DNA of 64,000 nt from Caldilineaceae bacterium. Its GTDB lineage: Bacteria > Chloroflexota > Anaerolineae > Caldilineales > Caldilineaceae. Under the pieces are notes generated by a model. It did not search any database. It saw only the letters and a list, made by a program, of their open reading frames with translations, and had not been told where the DNA came from. A program made the translations under genes and the position numbers. This document shows, piece after piece, positions 52,116 through 60,522 of this stretch. Positions within the stretch are counted from its first letter, which is position 1. Each line of letters opens with the position of its first letter. The DNA lies in assembly GCA_026645575.1 (NCBI GenBank), contig JAPKMW010000064.1:3042-67041 (forward strand), given 5' to 3'.

Positions 52116-53012
52116 TCACCGTTTGCCAAAAAATTGTTGGGCAAAGGCATCTACGGAAGTTGGCTCGATCCCGTAGGTAGCGGCCATAGCCGCCATCGCG
52201 ATGGTCGCATCCGCCATCTCCAGCACTGCTAAGATGGCGCCCATGGTCGGCGGAACCAGGGGAATGGGTTCACCCGGTTGCACATAGCGGAGGGCGATCG
52301 TTTGCCCCGTGGCCCGTTCGACAGCGGTAACGGCTTCCGTCCACGAGTAGAGCGGCGCCGCGGCAATGGGTAGCTCCTGGTTGTAGGCCACCGGGTTGTC
52401 CACGGCGGCCACAGCATAGGCAACCACATCGCACATGGCCACAAAGGCTTGCTTGCGCGTCCCCTCCCCCACCAGCGTGACCGGCTGGCCGGCTTGCAAG
52501 GGCCGCCCAATGATTGTGCCGATCCACCCTTCCATAAACGGCCCCGGTTTGAGGATCGTATAGGTCAGCCCACTCGCCTTGAGCGCTGCTTCACTAATCC
52601 CTTTGGCCCGGAAGAGGGGATAGGGATGGTCGGGATGGCTGCCATAGGCTGAGGTGTAAATCAGGTGACGCACACCAGCGGCCTTGGCGGCATCGATCAA
52701 ATTCTGGACGCCGTTGCGATCCACGCTCTCAAAAGTGTCATCACCCCCACGCATGGCCGCGTTGGCGGTGGTGATGATGGTGTCAACCCCGGCACAGGCC
52801 GGAGCGAGCGACGCCCGCTCTTTCAAGTCGCCATAGACGGCTTGCGCACCGGCTGCCACCAGGGCTTGGGCGCTGGTCGCCATGCCCCGGTCGGCTAGTT
52901 CGGCAGAAGGTGAATTTTGTCGCAGCAAAACCCGCACGTCTTTGCCTTGGGCGAGTAGTTGATGGGCGATCATCCCGCCGAGGCGTCCGGTGGCGCCAAC
53001 GAGTAAAATCAT
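52116..53012 (-). CDS. NmrA-like NAD(P)-binding reductase, copy 3
   Basis: Atypical SDR of 298 residues, start at 53012 with AAGGAGA upstream. It is the close paralogue of the gene at 31012-31908, sharing LVGATG-LGGMI-LLAQGK, RQNSPS, ITTANAAMRGG and KASGLTYTILKPGPFM and the terminal FFGKR. Directly upstream, after 29 bp, is the small SARP-associated gene (copy 2). Thus SARP, small protein and reductase are consecutive here. Confidence 0.9.
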   Translation of the reverse strand: MILLVGATGRLGGMIAHQLLAQGKDVRVLLRQNSPSAELADRGMATSAQALVAAGAQAVYGDLKERASLAPACAGVDTIITTANAAMRGGDDTFESVDRNGVQNLIDAAKAAGVRHLIYTSAYGSHPDHPYPLFRAKGISEAALKASGLTYTILKPGPFMEGWIGTIIGRPLQAGQPVTLVGEGTRKQAFVAMCDVVAYAVAAVDNPVAYNQELPIAAAPLYSWTEAVTAVERATGQTIALRYVQPGEPIPLVPPTMGAILAVLEMADATIAMAAMAATYGIEPTSVDAFAQQFFGKR

Positions 53013-53041
53013 GGGGTATCTCCTTCGCTTGTTCTTTGGGC

Positions 53042-53260
53042 TTATGCTACGGGCGCTTGCGGTTGGCATTCATGGTCAACACTCGCCTCGGTGTGGAGCC
53101 GCAAAAAGGTTAGCAATTCCTCCAGGGTGGCAAAAGTCCAGCGCTGACCGCTTTGGATATGTTGTACCTCGCCCTGCCACTCTCCCACAGCGGGTGCAGC
53201 CGTGTCCCTGGTTGACGCAAGCCGAATTAAAAATGATGCGTATACTGTGACAATTGCCAT
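53042..53260 (-). CDS. Small SARP-associated protein, copy 2
   Basis: Protein of 72 residues, paralogue of the gene at 33588-33794: YASFLIRLASTRD, EWQGEVQHIQSGQRWTFATL then EELLTFLRLHTEASV. The ribosome site GGAGGG precedes the start. Located between the SARP gene (53390-56596) and the NmrA-like gene, behind a class B repeat. No function can be assigned. Confidence 0.78.
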   Translation of the reverse strand: MAIVTVYASFLIRLASTRDTAAPAVGEWQGEVQHIQSGQRWTFATLEELLTFLRLHTEASVDHECQPQAPVA

Positions 53261-53327
53261 CCTGCCCTCCGCGGCGCGCCGCCATCGCCTATAAGAAATA
53301 AGAAAGAGAACCGAATCATTGTCAGAT

Positions 53328-53361
53328 AGTGTCGCAGGCAGGTGTCTACAGGTTGTCTACA
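53328..53361 (-). promoter_or_regulatory. SARP-type direct repeat, class B, site 3
   Basis: TGTCTACA at 53343-53350 and 53354-53361, 11-bp period; a weak -10-like GACACT (53328-53333) lies 9 nt from the proximal unit. Same place relative to SARP gene and small-protein gene as site 1. Confidence 0.65.
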
Positions 53362-53389
53362 AGCCAGCCGTTTTCACCAAAGGCCGTGC

Positions 53390-56300
53390 TTACAGATGAC
53401 CGCTCGCTTGGGCCAGATGCAGCGCCTGGTGTAAATTGGCGACCGAGCCTGCTGATTGCTGTTGCATCCGGGCATCAACCGCGGCTTGCAGAGCTGCCGT
53501 CAAGGCGGTGGGCAACTGTTGCTGTTCCGGGTGGAGCAGGGCTTGCGCTTCGTGGATCGCATCGTCCAGCCGCCCCTGTTGAAGCGCAATCGCCAGGAGG
53601 GGCAAACGAGCCAACCACTGCATGGGGTACACTAGCGCCTGCCACCGTTGTAACGCCGCCTGCGCTTCCTGCACCGCGGCGTCCCATGCGCCGTCGCACC
53701 AGTGTAACCACGCCTGATTGGCGCTGGTTGTCCCCAGATACATAGGACGTTGCTCGATCTGGGCGACGGCGCTACTGCGGGCCAGCGACCGCCGGACCGC
53801 GGCCCGATCCCCTTGCAGACGGTAGGCAATGGTCAAGTAGGTCAGACAGCGATTTTGGAGGGAGATAACGCCTAGCGTCTCCGCCGCCCGGAGCGCAGCC
53901 TGCAACTGGTCAATGCCCTGATCGATGGCGCCATGCCATAACGAATAAAAACCGTAGCTAAAGGCTTTCTCCGCTTGCAGCAGCCGGTCATTGGTCTGGT
54001 GCGCCAACACAAAAATTTGTTGAATCAGCGCCAATGTTTCGGCGGAGGTGCGAAAGCGCTCCTGCCGGTTGCGCAACTGCGCCTGGACATGATAATAGTC
54101 CATCTGCTGCATGGGCGAACCGTGTTGCTGGATCGGTTCCTGCAAGCGCGTCAATAGCGCCGTCAATTCCGGCAGGCGCGCCTGAAAGTAGTAGACATCG
54201 GTGCGAGCAAATTGAATGGCAAACCAGGCGTGCCACCAGGCCGGCGCAACCGGTCGCGGCGCCGTGTTGAGCAGGGCTTCCGCCGCGTCATACAGGGCCA
54301 ATGCCTGTGGGTAATCATGGGCTGCGCTCCACGTCTTGGCCAGCTTGGTCTGGATCTGCACCTGCCAGAGCAGATCCGGCGTTGGCATCAGCGACGCAAT
54401 GGCTGCATAAATCGCCCGCGCTTTCTCATGCTGCCCCATCAGCACCAGGAGATCGGCCTGCGCTTCCTGCACTTGGGCAGCCATGTGCGACTCAACACGC
54501 ACCAGCGGCAGCAGGTCAACGGCACGTTGGAGGTGATCCAGCGCCGCCTGGAGAGCAAACAGTTGCCGGGCAACCGTAGCTGCGCGTTGATAGAAGGGCA
54601 ATGCTTGGGCCGGCAGCGCGCCTGCTGCATAGTGACCGGCAATCTGCCCACTCACGGCATCGAGTTCAGCGGCATGGAGCGCTTCTAAGCTCTCGCCGGC
54701 GCGGCGGTGCAACAACCGGCGGCGCCCGTGGCTCAGACTCCCATAGATGACCCGGCGCGTAATATCATGGTGAAAGGTGTAGCCCTCATCTCCTTCCGCC
54801 AATAACCGGCGCTTGACCAACTCGTCCAGGCCATCCATACTCTCCAGTTCGCCACGACCGGCGGTGCGCTGGATCAGCGCATAGGGAAAATCCAACCCCA
54901 GCACTGCCCCCGCCTCTGCCACCTGCTGGGCCACCGGACTCAGCCGACGGAAACGGCGCATCACCGTTTCGCTCACCGTTTGCGACAGGGGGAGATCCTG
55001 GTCATCGGCCAGCGTTGCCAGGGGCCGGCCAGACTCGCACAGCGCCTGGAGAAGTTCCAACAAGAAGAATGCGTTGCCGCCGGTCATCTGGTGTAGACGG
55101 TGGGTCAACGGGGCCTGACGCTGACCATCCCCGTCAACTTGGTGGAGAAGTTGCGCCACATCCGGGAGCGTTAGTCCGCCCAATTCAACCTCGCTCAGAA
55201 TCCCCAGCCGCTGGCAGACCCGTCGCACCTCGGCCACGCGATCCGGCTCCTCACTGCGATAGGCGCCGATCAGCAGCACGCGCTGGCCGCGCAGCCGTTG
55301 GCCGAGATACGCGATCCACTCCAAGGTAGCGTTGTCGGCCCAGTGCAGATCGTCGAGACAGAGCAGCAACGGCCGGTCAGCCGCAGTCAGCGCCAGGAGC
55401 AAGCGACAGAGCGCCTCAAACAGGCGGGTGCGCGCCTGGATCGGGTCCGTCTGCAACGGGTGCGGCAAATCAGGATAAAGGGTGCGCAACTCCGGCAGCA
55501 GCAACGACGCCTCGGCCAGCCAGATCAGTTCGACGGTCAGCGTCGCGCCGGCCAGGTGGATGCCGCGGCGCAGGGCCTGCGTAATTGCGTGATAGGGCAG
55601 GGTCTGCGCACCGGGTTGGTCGGCGCCAGCCAGCACCAGGGCTTCTTCCTCCACACTTTGGGCAAATTCCTGAAGCAGGCGCGACTTGCCGATCCCAGCC
55701 TCCCCGGCGATAAGCACCACGCGCCCTTGTCCCTGACGCACTTGGGCAAAGTGCCGGGTCAATTGGTCGAGTACCGGCGTACGCCCCACCAATGGTGCGT
55801 CCAACCCCGGCAACGTCGTCCAGGTCAAGGGTGGTGCAGTTGGCTGCACGGGCATGGGACGGTAGGTCAAGGCGGCGGTGTAGGCGGCCCGCGTCTCCGG
55901 CAGTGGATCAACGCCCAGTTCGCGTTCCAGAATCGCGACACAGGCTTCATACTGACGTAACGCCGCCGCCCGGTCGCCACTGGCGGCGTAACATTCGATC
56001 AGCCGGCGGTGGATCTCCTCGGCCAGGTCGTCGTAGGTCAGATAGCGCTGGGCATAGGTGATAGCGGCGCGATAGTCACGATCGGCGGCGGTGAGGTCGA
56101 TCAGGCGCGCCAGCGCTTGGAGGTAGTGTTGCTCAAAGAAATGGCGCTGCTGGCCGGCCCAGCTTTCAAACTCCGGGCTATCATCCAGGGCAAAGCCATC
56201 CAAAAAAGCGCCGCGGTAGAGCGTTACCGTCTGTTGCAGGCTCGCTTTGGTCGGCGGCAGACTGTACTGTTCGACAAAGGCGGCGGCATCGGACCAAACC

Positions 56301-56596
56301 CGTTGCCGGTCGAATCGTACATCCCCACTTGACACAATGAGCAGATCGGGCTGTGGCAGCGCACGCCGGAGATGGGTCAGCACTTTGGTCAGATTGCGTC
56401 GCGCCACTGTGTCAGCTTCATCCGGCCAGAAGAGAAAACAGAGCTGATCCCGCGAAATTGGCGCCAACGTCGCTGCCAGGCGCGCCAGGAGAGCGCGCGT
56501 TTGGCGGCGCGGCAGCGCGATTGTCTGCTCCGCCCAGGCAATTTCCATAGACCCCAAAAGGTGAATGCGCAGTAAAGTGTTTTTTTCTTGCTTCAT
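53390..56596 (-). CDS. SARP-type regulator with BTAD, AAA ATPase and TPR domains, copy 2
   Basis: Protein of 1068 residues and the paralogue of 33957-37181, similar along its whole length. Winged helix at about 8-95 (LRIHLLGSMEIAW, RRNLTKVLTHLRRALP), BTAD at about 100-240, Walker A GEAGIGKS near 298, LLLCLDDLHWAD as Walker B, HLSHGRRRLLHRRAG-like linker region, then TPR-type repeats rich in Ala and Gln. The start has no strong ribosome site. It is followed by a class B site, small protein and reductase. It may share or divide the operator classes with copy 1. Confidence 0.93.
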   Translation of the reverse strand: MKQEKNTLLRIHLLGSMEIAWAEQTIALPRRQTRALLARLAATLAPISRDQLCFLFWPDEADTVARRNLTKVLTHLRRALPQPDLLIVSSGDVRFDRQRVWSDAAAFVEQYSLPPTKASLQQTVTLYRGAFLDGFALDDSPEFESWAGQQRHFFEQHYLQALARLIDLTAADRDYRAAITYAQRYLTYDDLAEEIHRRLIECYAASGDRAAALRQYEACVAILERELGVDPLPETRAAYTAALTYRPMPVQPTAPPLTWTTLPGLDAPLVGRTPVLDQLTRHFAQVRQGQGRVVLIAGEAGIGKSRLLQEFAQSVEEEALVLAGADQPGAQTLPYHAITQALRRGIHLAGATLTVELIWLAEASLLLPELRTLYPDLPHPLQTDPIQARTRLFEALCRLLLALTAADRPLLLCLDDLHWADNATLEWIAYLGQRLRGQRVLLIGAYRSEEPDRVAEVRRVCQRLGILSEVELGGLTLPDVAQLLHQVDGDGQRQAPLTHRLHQMTGGNAFFLLELLQALCESGRPLATLADDQDLPLSQTVSETVMRRFRRLSPVAQQVAEAGAVLGLDFPYALIQRTAGRGELESMDGLDELVKRRLLAEGDEGYTFHHDITRRVIYGSLSHGRRRLLHRRAGESLEALHAAELDAVSGQIAGHYAAGALPAQALPFYQRAATVARQLFALQAALDHLQRAVDLLPLVRVESHMAAQVQEAQADLLVLMGQHEKARAIYAAIASLMPTPDLLWQVQIQTKLAKTWSAAHDYPQALALYDAAEALLNTAPRPVAPAWWHAWFAIQFARTDVYYFQARLPELTALLTRLQEPIQQHGSPMQQMDYYHVQAQLRNRQERFRTSAETLALIQQIFVLAHQTNDRLLQAEKAFSYGFYSLWHGAIDQGIDQLQAALRAAETLGVISLQNRCLTYLTIAYRLQGDRAAVRRSLARSSAVAQIEQRPMYLGTTSANQAWLHWCDGAWDAAVQEAQAALQRWQALVYPMQWLARLPLLAIALQQGRLDDAIHEAQALLHPEQQQLPTALTAALQAAVDARMQQQSAGSVANLHQALHLAQASGHL

Positions 56597-56675
56597 TGAC
56601 TTCTACTATCGGCCCATCACAGTCGGTTTTGGTGATTATGCCCTGAGGCGATTCACGAACACACACAGCCGTGGA

Positions 56676-57605
56676 TCAAAGGACTCTTTTACAGACCCCA
56701 ATCGGCAACAGCGCGCCGGGCGTCACACCAAAGGCATTCTTGATATGCCGCGTCAGATGACTCTGGCTGGCAAAACCCACCGCCTGCGCCACCTCGCTAA
56801 TCGAGTGTTTCCCATCAACGAGTAGGGTTTTGGCCTGTTCCACCCGACAGTGCAGTACATATTGATAGGGCGGTAGCCCGGTCGCTTCTTTGAACTTGCG
56901 GGCAAAGTGATAGGGGCTGAGATGCACCGACGCGGCCAGCGCCTCCAGGGTAATCTCTTCGCTCAAGTGTGCATGAACATAGTCGCGCACGCGCTGTAAG
57001 GCTGTCGGTGACAGTTTGCCATTGACCGGCGTTGGTCTTTGGGCAAAGACGGCATGGTTGCGCAACAGGTGAATCGCCAGCGTGCGAAAGAGACTTTCCA
57101 GGTAGAGCGCGCCCAACAGCCCACCGGTCTGCAATTCGCTCAAAATGGCCCGACCAATGGCATGAACCAGCGGATCGGCATGACCGATGCGTGGCATGAA
57201 TTCCAGGCAAGTGGGAGCATAGTCAGCATCTTGCAATGCGGTCTTCCTAGTCAATGCCGGCGGCAGGCTCAGGATCAGCGCCTCTGTCGGGCCGTCAACA
57301 TCGCATGTATGCGGTTCACCACGAGGAACGAGGATTAAATCACCAGATGAAATCTTTGTATGAACCCAGCGCTCTAATTTCATAGATAACCGTTGCAGCG
57401 GTCGTAGTTGGATTAACAAGAGATCTTCTTCAAAGGCTGGTATTGCAAAAGGGTCATGCGGCGTAGCCTCCTGCCTACCGCCACAAGCCATAACACCTTC
57501 CGGCAACCGGGGCGCTGGGGGATGCAATGGCACCGCCCTTGGGCCGAAAGCATAGGGATCAATCTCCGCAAAGGAACACACACTAGGGACAGGGGAAGGG
57601 GTCAT
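56676..57605 (-). CDS. AraC-family transcriptional regulator, copy 3
   Basis: Regulator of 309 residues, start at 57605 with AAAGGAGA upstream. N-terminal signature CSFAEIDPYAFGPRAVPLHP, sensor half most like copy 1 (EEDLLLIQLRPLQRLSMKLE), and DNA-binding half most like copy 2 (ISEVAQAVGFASQSHLTRHI). A class A SARP-type site lies about 125-155 bp upstream, so it should be under SARP control. It is the first gene of the minus-strand block. Confidence 0.92.
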   Translation of the reverse strand: MTPSPVPSVCSFAEIDPYAFGPRAVPLHPPAPRLPEGVMACGGRQEATPHDPFAIPAFEEDLLLIQLRPLQRLSMKLERWVHTKISSGDLILVPRGEPHTCDVDGPTEALILSLPPALTRKTALQDADYAPTCLEFMPRIGHADPLVHAIGRAILSELQTGGLLGALYLESLFRTLAIHLLRNHAVFAQRPTPVNGKLSPTALQRVRDYVHAHLSEEITLEALAASVHLSPYHFARKFKEATGLPPYQYVLHCRVEQAKTLLVDGKHSISEVAQAVGFASQSHLTRHIKNAFGVTPGALLPIGVCKRVL

Positions 57606-58132
57606 TGCGTCTCCTTTCTCTACAGTCAGGCGTCCCCTTCGGCTCTGCTCAGGGCAAGCTCTACGGGACGGGCTTTGTCGTGAGTATTTTGTATACTGAA
57701 AAACAACGTTTGTCAACCCTTCCGGTATAGGTTACGATAGAATCGTCCTCTCAACGTCCTTTCACCGGTGTGACGACAGGGAGGCGCAGACCGGCGTCCT
57801 CCCAAGCTGACGGCTCGTTCATGTTACCACTGCCTGGCGCAAGGTGCAACGGCTGGCCCAGGAACAGACGAATTTTGCCGCTCTGTTTGGGGTTATGACC
57901 AATATGCCAACCGAATGACCGCCACAATAGCGAAAGCCGGCTCGAAGGTGATCCCGCTGGCGCACCCCAATTGTGTAAAGCCTCACTTCGCTTCCTGTCT
58001 AAACCCAGGTAAGGTATAGTGGAATCAATGCGGCTAGCTTCCATTGGCCGGGGATTCGCTTGATTGTAGTCGATCTGGCAGCGCTGCCGTCACTGCCCCG
58101 TGTGTAGGGTGGCGCTGGAAAGAAGAAACGCT
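57606..58132. other. Intergenic stretch at the right edge of the block
   Basis: 527 bp without a convincing gene. It holds a dispersed-repeat motif around 57625-57668, the class A site at 57729-57760 and, on the plus strand, a 35-codon frame (57811-57918) reading TAWRKVQRLAQEQTNFAALF and ending GVMTNMPTE at a stop without a start codon. That frame could be the end of a lost plus-strand gene. A possible -10 box for the protease gene is GTATAGT at about 58013-58019. Confidence 0.4.
57729..57760 (-). promoter_or_regulatory. SARP-type direct repeat, class A, site 4
   Basis: CGTCCTCT at 57744-57751 and CGTCCTTT at 57755-57762 share CGTCCT at an 11-bp period. In minus-strand sense AGGACG occurs twice, and TAACCT (57729-57734) follows 8 nt after the proximal six-base unit, as in the other class A sites. 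Confidence 0.6.
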
Positions 58133-59245
58133 ATGCGTGCATCGCTGAACTTTGGTCGAATCCTGGGCATTCCGATTGGCGCTCATTCGAGTTGGTTGAT
58201 TATTTTTTTCCTCGTCACCTGGTCGTTGGCCGTCGGCTATTTTCCCACCGAATACCCTGGCTGGAGTACGGTTACTTACTGGCTGGTGGGGTTGACAACC
58301 AGCTTGCTCTTCTTTGGCTCGGTCGTGGCTCATGAGTTGGGTCATGCCGCCGTAGCGCTGCGCGAGGGAGTGCCGGTGCGCAGTATCACCCTCTTTGTCT
58401 TTGGCGGCGTGGCGCAGATTGGGCGCGAGCCGCCCACTGCCGGCGCCGAATTTCGCATTGCCGCCGCGGGACCGCTGGTGAGTCTGCTGTTGGGGTTGGG
58501 CTTAACCGGTGTGGGCAACCTGGCCGAAGAAACCGTGTGGGGCGCCATTGCCCTTTACCTGGGGCGGATCAACTTGTTGCTCTTTGGCTTTAACCTGATC
58601 CCCGGCTTTCCGCTCGATGGCGGGCGCATGTTACGGGCCGGGCTTTGGGCCTATGGCCGCGACTTTCGCAACGCCACCCGCATCGCCGCCCGTGTCGGTC
58701 AGGGCATTGCTTTCCTCTTTATCCTCTTTGGCGTCTTCCAGATGTTTGGCGGCCAGTTCTTCAACGGTCTCTGGATCGCCTTTATCGGCTGGTTCTTACA
58801 GAACGCGGCGTCCGAATCGTGGCAACAGGTGATGGTGCGCGACACCCTGCGCGATATTCCCGTCGCCCAGGTCATGCAGCAGGAGTGCGCCCAGATTCCG
58901 GCCAACATCACCCTGGAGGCATTGGTCAATGAACAGGTCTTGGGCCAGGGCAAACGCTGCTTCTTTGTCGCCGACGATGGGCGCATGGGTGGCGTTGTCA
59001 CCCTGCACAACATTCGCACCGTCCCCCGCACCGAATGGTCAACCACCTTTGCCGGCGAAGCCATGACCCCCGCCACCAAGTCCCACAGCGTCACCCCCAG
59101 TGATGATCTGGCGAAGGTGCTGGAACGGATGGTAGCCGAAGATGTCAACCAGATGCCGGTGGTGGACAATCAACGGTTGGTGGGGACAGTGATGCGCGAG
59201 GATCTGCTGCGAGTGTTGCAAACGCGCGCTGAACTGGGGATTTGA
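58133..59245 (+). CDS. Site-2 protease family (M50) membrane peptidase with CBS pair
   Basis: Intramembrane zinc protease of 370 residues, start at 58133 with GGAAAGAAG upstream. The metal site HELGH is at 67-71 and the third ligand in LIPGFPLDGGRML near 163-175. Four to six hydrophobic segments cover residues about 18-215. Two CBS domains follow (about 245-300 and 308-365; PVAQVMQQECAQIP, DVNQMPVVDNQRLVGTVMRE). Members of this Rip3/SpoIVFB-like group cut membrane-bound regulators and can sense adenine nucleotides through CBS. No substrate gene is adjacent. Confidence 0.93.
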   Translation: MRASLNFGRILGIPIGAHSSWLIIFFLVTWSLAVGYFPTEYPGWSTVTYWLVGLTTSLLFFGSVVAHELGHAAVALREGVPVRSITLFVFGGVAQIGREPPTAGAEFRIAAAGPLVSLLLGLGLTGVGNLAEETVWGAIALYLGRINLLLFGFNLIPGFPLDGGRMLRAGLWAYGRDFRNATRIAARVGQGIAFLFILFGVFQMFGGQFFNGLWIAFIGWFLQNAASESWQQVMVRDTLRDIPVAQVMQQECAQIPANITLEALVNEQVLGQGKRCFFVADDGRMGGVVTLHNIRTVPRTEWSTTFAGEAMTPATKSHSVTPSDDLAKVLERMVAEDVNQMPVVDNQRLVGTVMREDLLRVLQTRAELGI

Positions 59246-59279
59246 ATTAGGAAAGCTTATCGCCATCATACGTAGCTAG

Positions 59280-59317
59280 ACGGGGCGACGTTGCTGATCT
59301 AGGCAACGCCGCCCCGT
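59280..59317 (+). terminator. Terminator of the site-2 protease gene
   Basis: ACGGGGCGACGTTGC (59280-59294) and GCAACGCCGCCCCGT (59303-59317), one mismatch, 8-base loop, then TTGTGTT. It starts 35 bp after the stop codon. Confidence 0.8.
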
Positions 59318-59485
59318 TTGTGTTACACGCTTTGCAACATCGACAGTCGCCAATGGTACAATGTTGACACTTGTGCTGCAACACAATCGCTTATAAAGTA
59401 TGGCAACGTTATGAACGTAGCACAACATTGGTTTAGTATCCCTTTTCTCTTCTTGCTATTTTGACTTCTTGCACAGGAGGCTACT

Positions 59486-60514
59486 GTGTTATCACGAATC
59501 CTGCTTGGGTTGATCGTAGTCATCCTCTACGGGACAGGTTGTATGATGGCCGTGAACAAGTCGGATGCGCAACTGCCTGTTGTATTTCAACCTGAAAGCC
59601 CCTTAGCTTCCTACGATTTTGGCGCCCTTATCCAAAATCAGTGGCGTGTCATTGCGATCACAGCCAATGGCGTCACTAGAACGTTACCAGCGTTAGAACC
59701 GATTTTGATCACAGTCGATCCTTTTGGCTCTTTTGGTGTGAGCGTTGGTAACGGCAAAGGCATTGCTTATCAGACGATCAATGCCGGTTATGGCCACTAC
59801 CAATTGGCGCCTGTACCCTTCATTCCGGTGGATTGTGGGGAGCCGTGGAACACCGAATACGCACAACTCAAGGAAATCGTTAGTGCAACCACTGCTTATG
59901 AAATCCGTGGCACAGAATTGGTGTTAAGCGGCAACGATGTACAAATTCGGCTGGTTGCGGATAGTTCTCCTTTTTCGCCTCGACAGGATTCAACTTGTAC
60001 AGAGATCGTAGCGGAAGAACCGAATCCAATGGTAACAATGTATGCTGAAACCCTTGGTATCACCTACGCAGAAGCGCAGCGCCGCTTAGAATTGCAAGTA
60101 GAGATGAGTTCATTAGAGAGCAAAGTAATCGCCGGTGAGCCAACCTATGCCGGATCGTGGATGGAACACCAACCGGAGTTTGGCCTTGTGGTTGGCTTTG
60201 CCTCGCCTGATGGTGAAATCTTGATACAAAAATACCTTGTAGGGATTCCCTGGGCTGATCTGGTGCGTGTGAAACAGATGCCTTATACGATTGATGAACT
60301 TAGGGCAATTGCTGATCAGGTTCACCAAGCGGCGTCGAAAACCAGCGTGCCGTTTGAATCAGGGATCAATATTCCAGCAGCGAAGGTGACCTTTTATACA
60401 CCCTACCCTGATGAATTACGCCGTCAGCTTGAAACGGATGAAAGTATTCAGCTATACCTTTCGACGATTGAATATGTGTATCAAGAAGCATTATCCGTTC
60501 CGGCAACAAAATAA
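59486..60514 (+). CDS. Lipoprotein with META-like domain
   Basis: Protein of 342 residues with a hydrophobic start and a lipobox-like GTGC (Cys19). Residues about 45-155 resemble META/HslJ domains (NQWRVIAITANGVTRTLPAL, FGSFGVSVGNGKGIAYQTIN). The second half has AEAQRRLELQVEMSSLESKV then TYAGSWMEHQPEFGLVVGFA, a pattern known from pro-regions of trypsin-like proteases and secreted actinobacterial and Chloroflexota proteins. No protease domain follows here. The function is unknown. The gene is convergent with the glycosyltransferase gene, 8 bp apart. Confidence 0.7.
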   Translation: MLSRILLGLIVVILYGTGCMMAVNKSDAQLPVVFQPESPLASYDFGALIQNQWRVIAITANGVTRTLPALEPILITVDPFGSFGVSVGNGKGIAYQTINAGYGHYQLAPVPFIPVDCGEPWNTEYAQLKEIVSATTAYEIRGTELVLSGNDVQIRLVADSSPFSPRQDSTCTEIVAEEPNPMVTMYAETLGITYAEAQRRLELQVEMSSLESKVIAGEPTYAGSWMEHQPEFGLVVGFASPDGEILIQKYLVGIPWADLVRVKQMPYTIDELRAIADQVHQAASKTSVPFESGINIPAAKVTFYTPYPDELRRQLETDESIQLYLSTIEYVYQEALSVPATK

Positions 60515-60522
60515 AAGAGAGC

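Noticed and set aside
29260..57605. The block as a PKS/NRPS-type biosynthetic cluster
   Set aside because: SARP genes suggest it, but no synthase, carrier protein or adenylation gene is present.
57751..58044. Minus-strand frame of 97 codons upstream of the site-2 protease
   Set aside because: No ribosome site, odd composition, and it crosses the SARP-type site; kept only as intergenic sequence.
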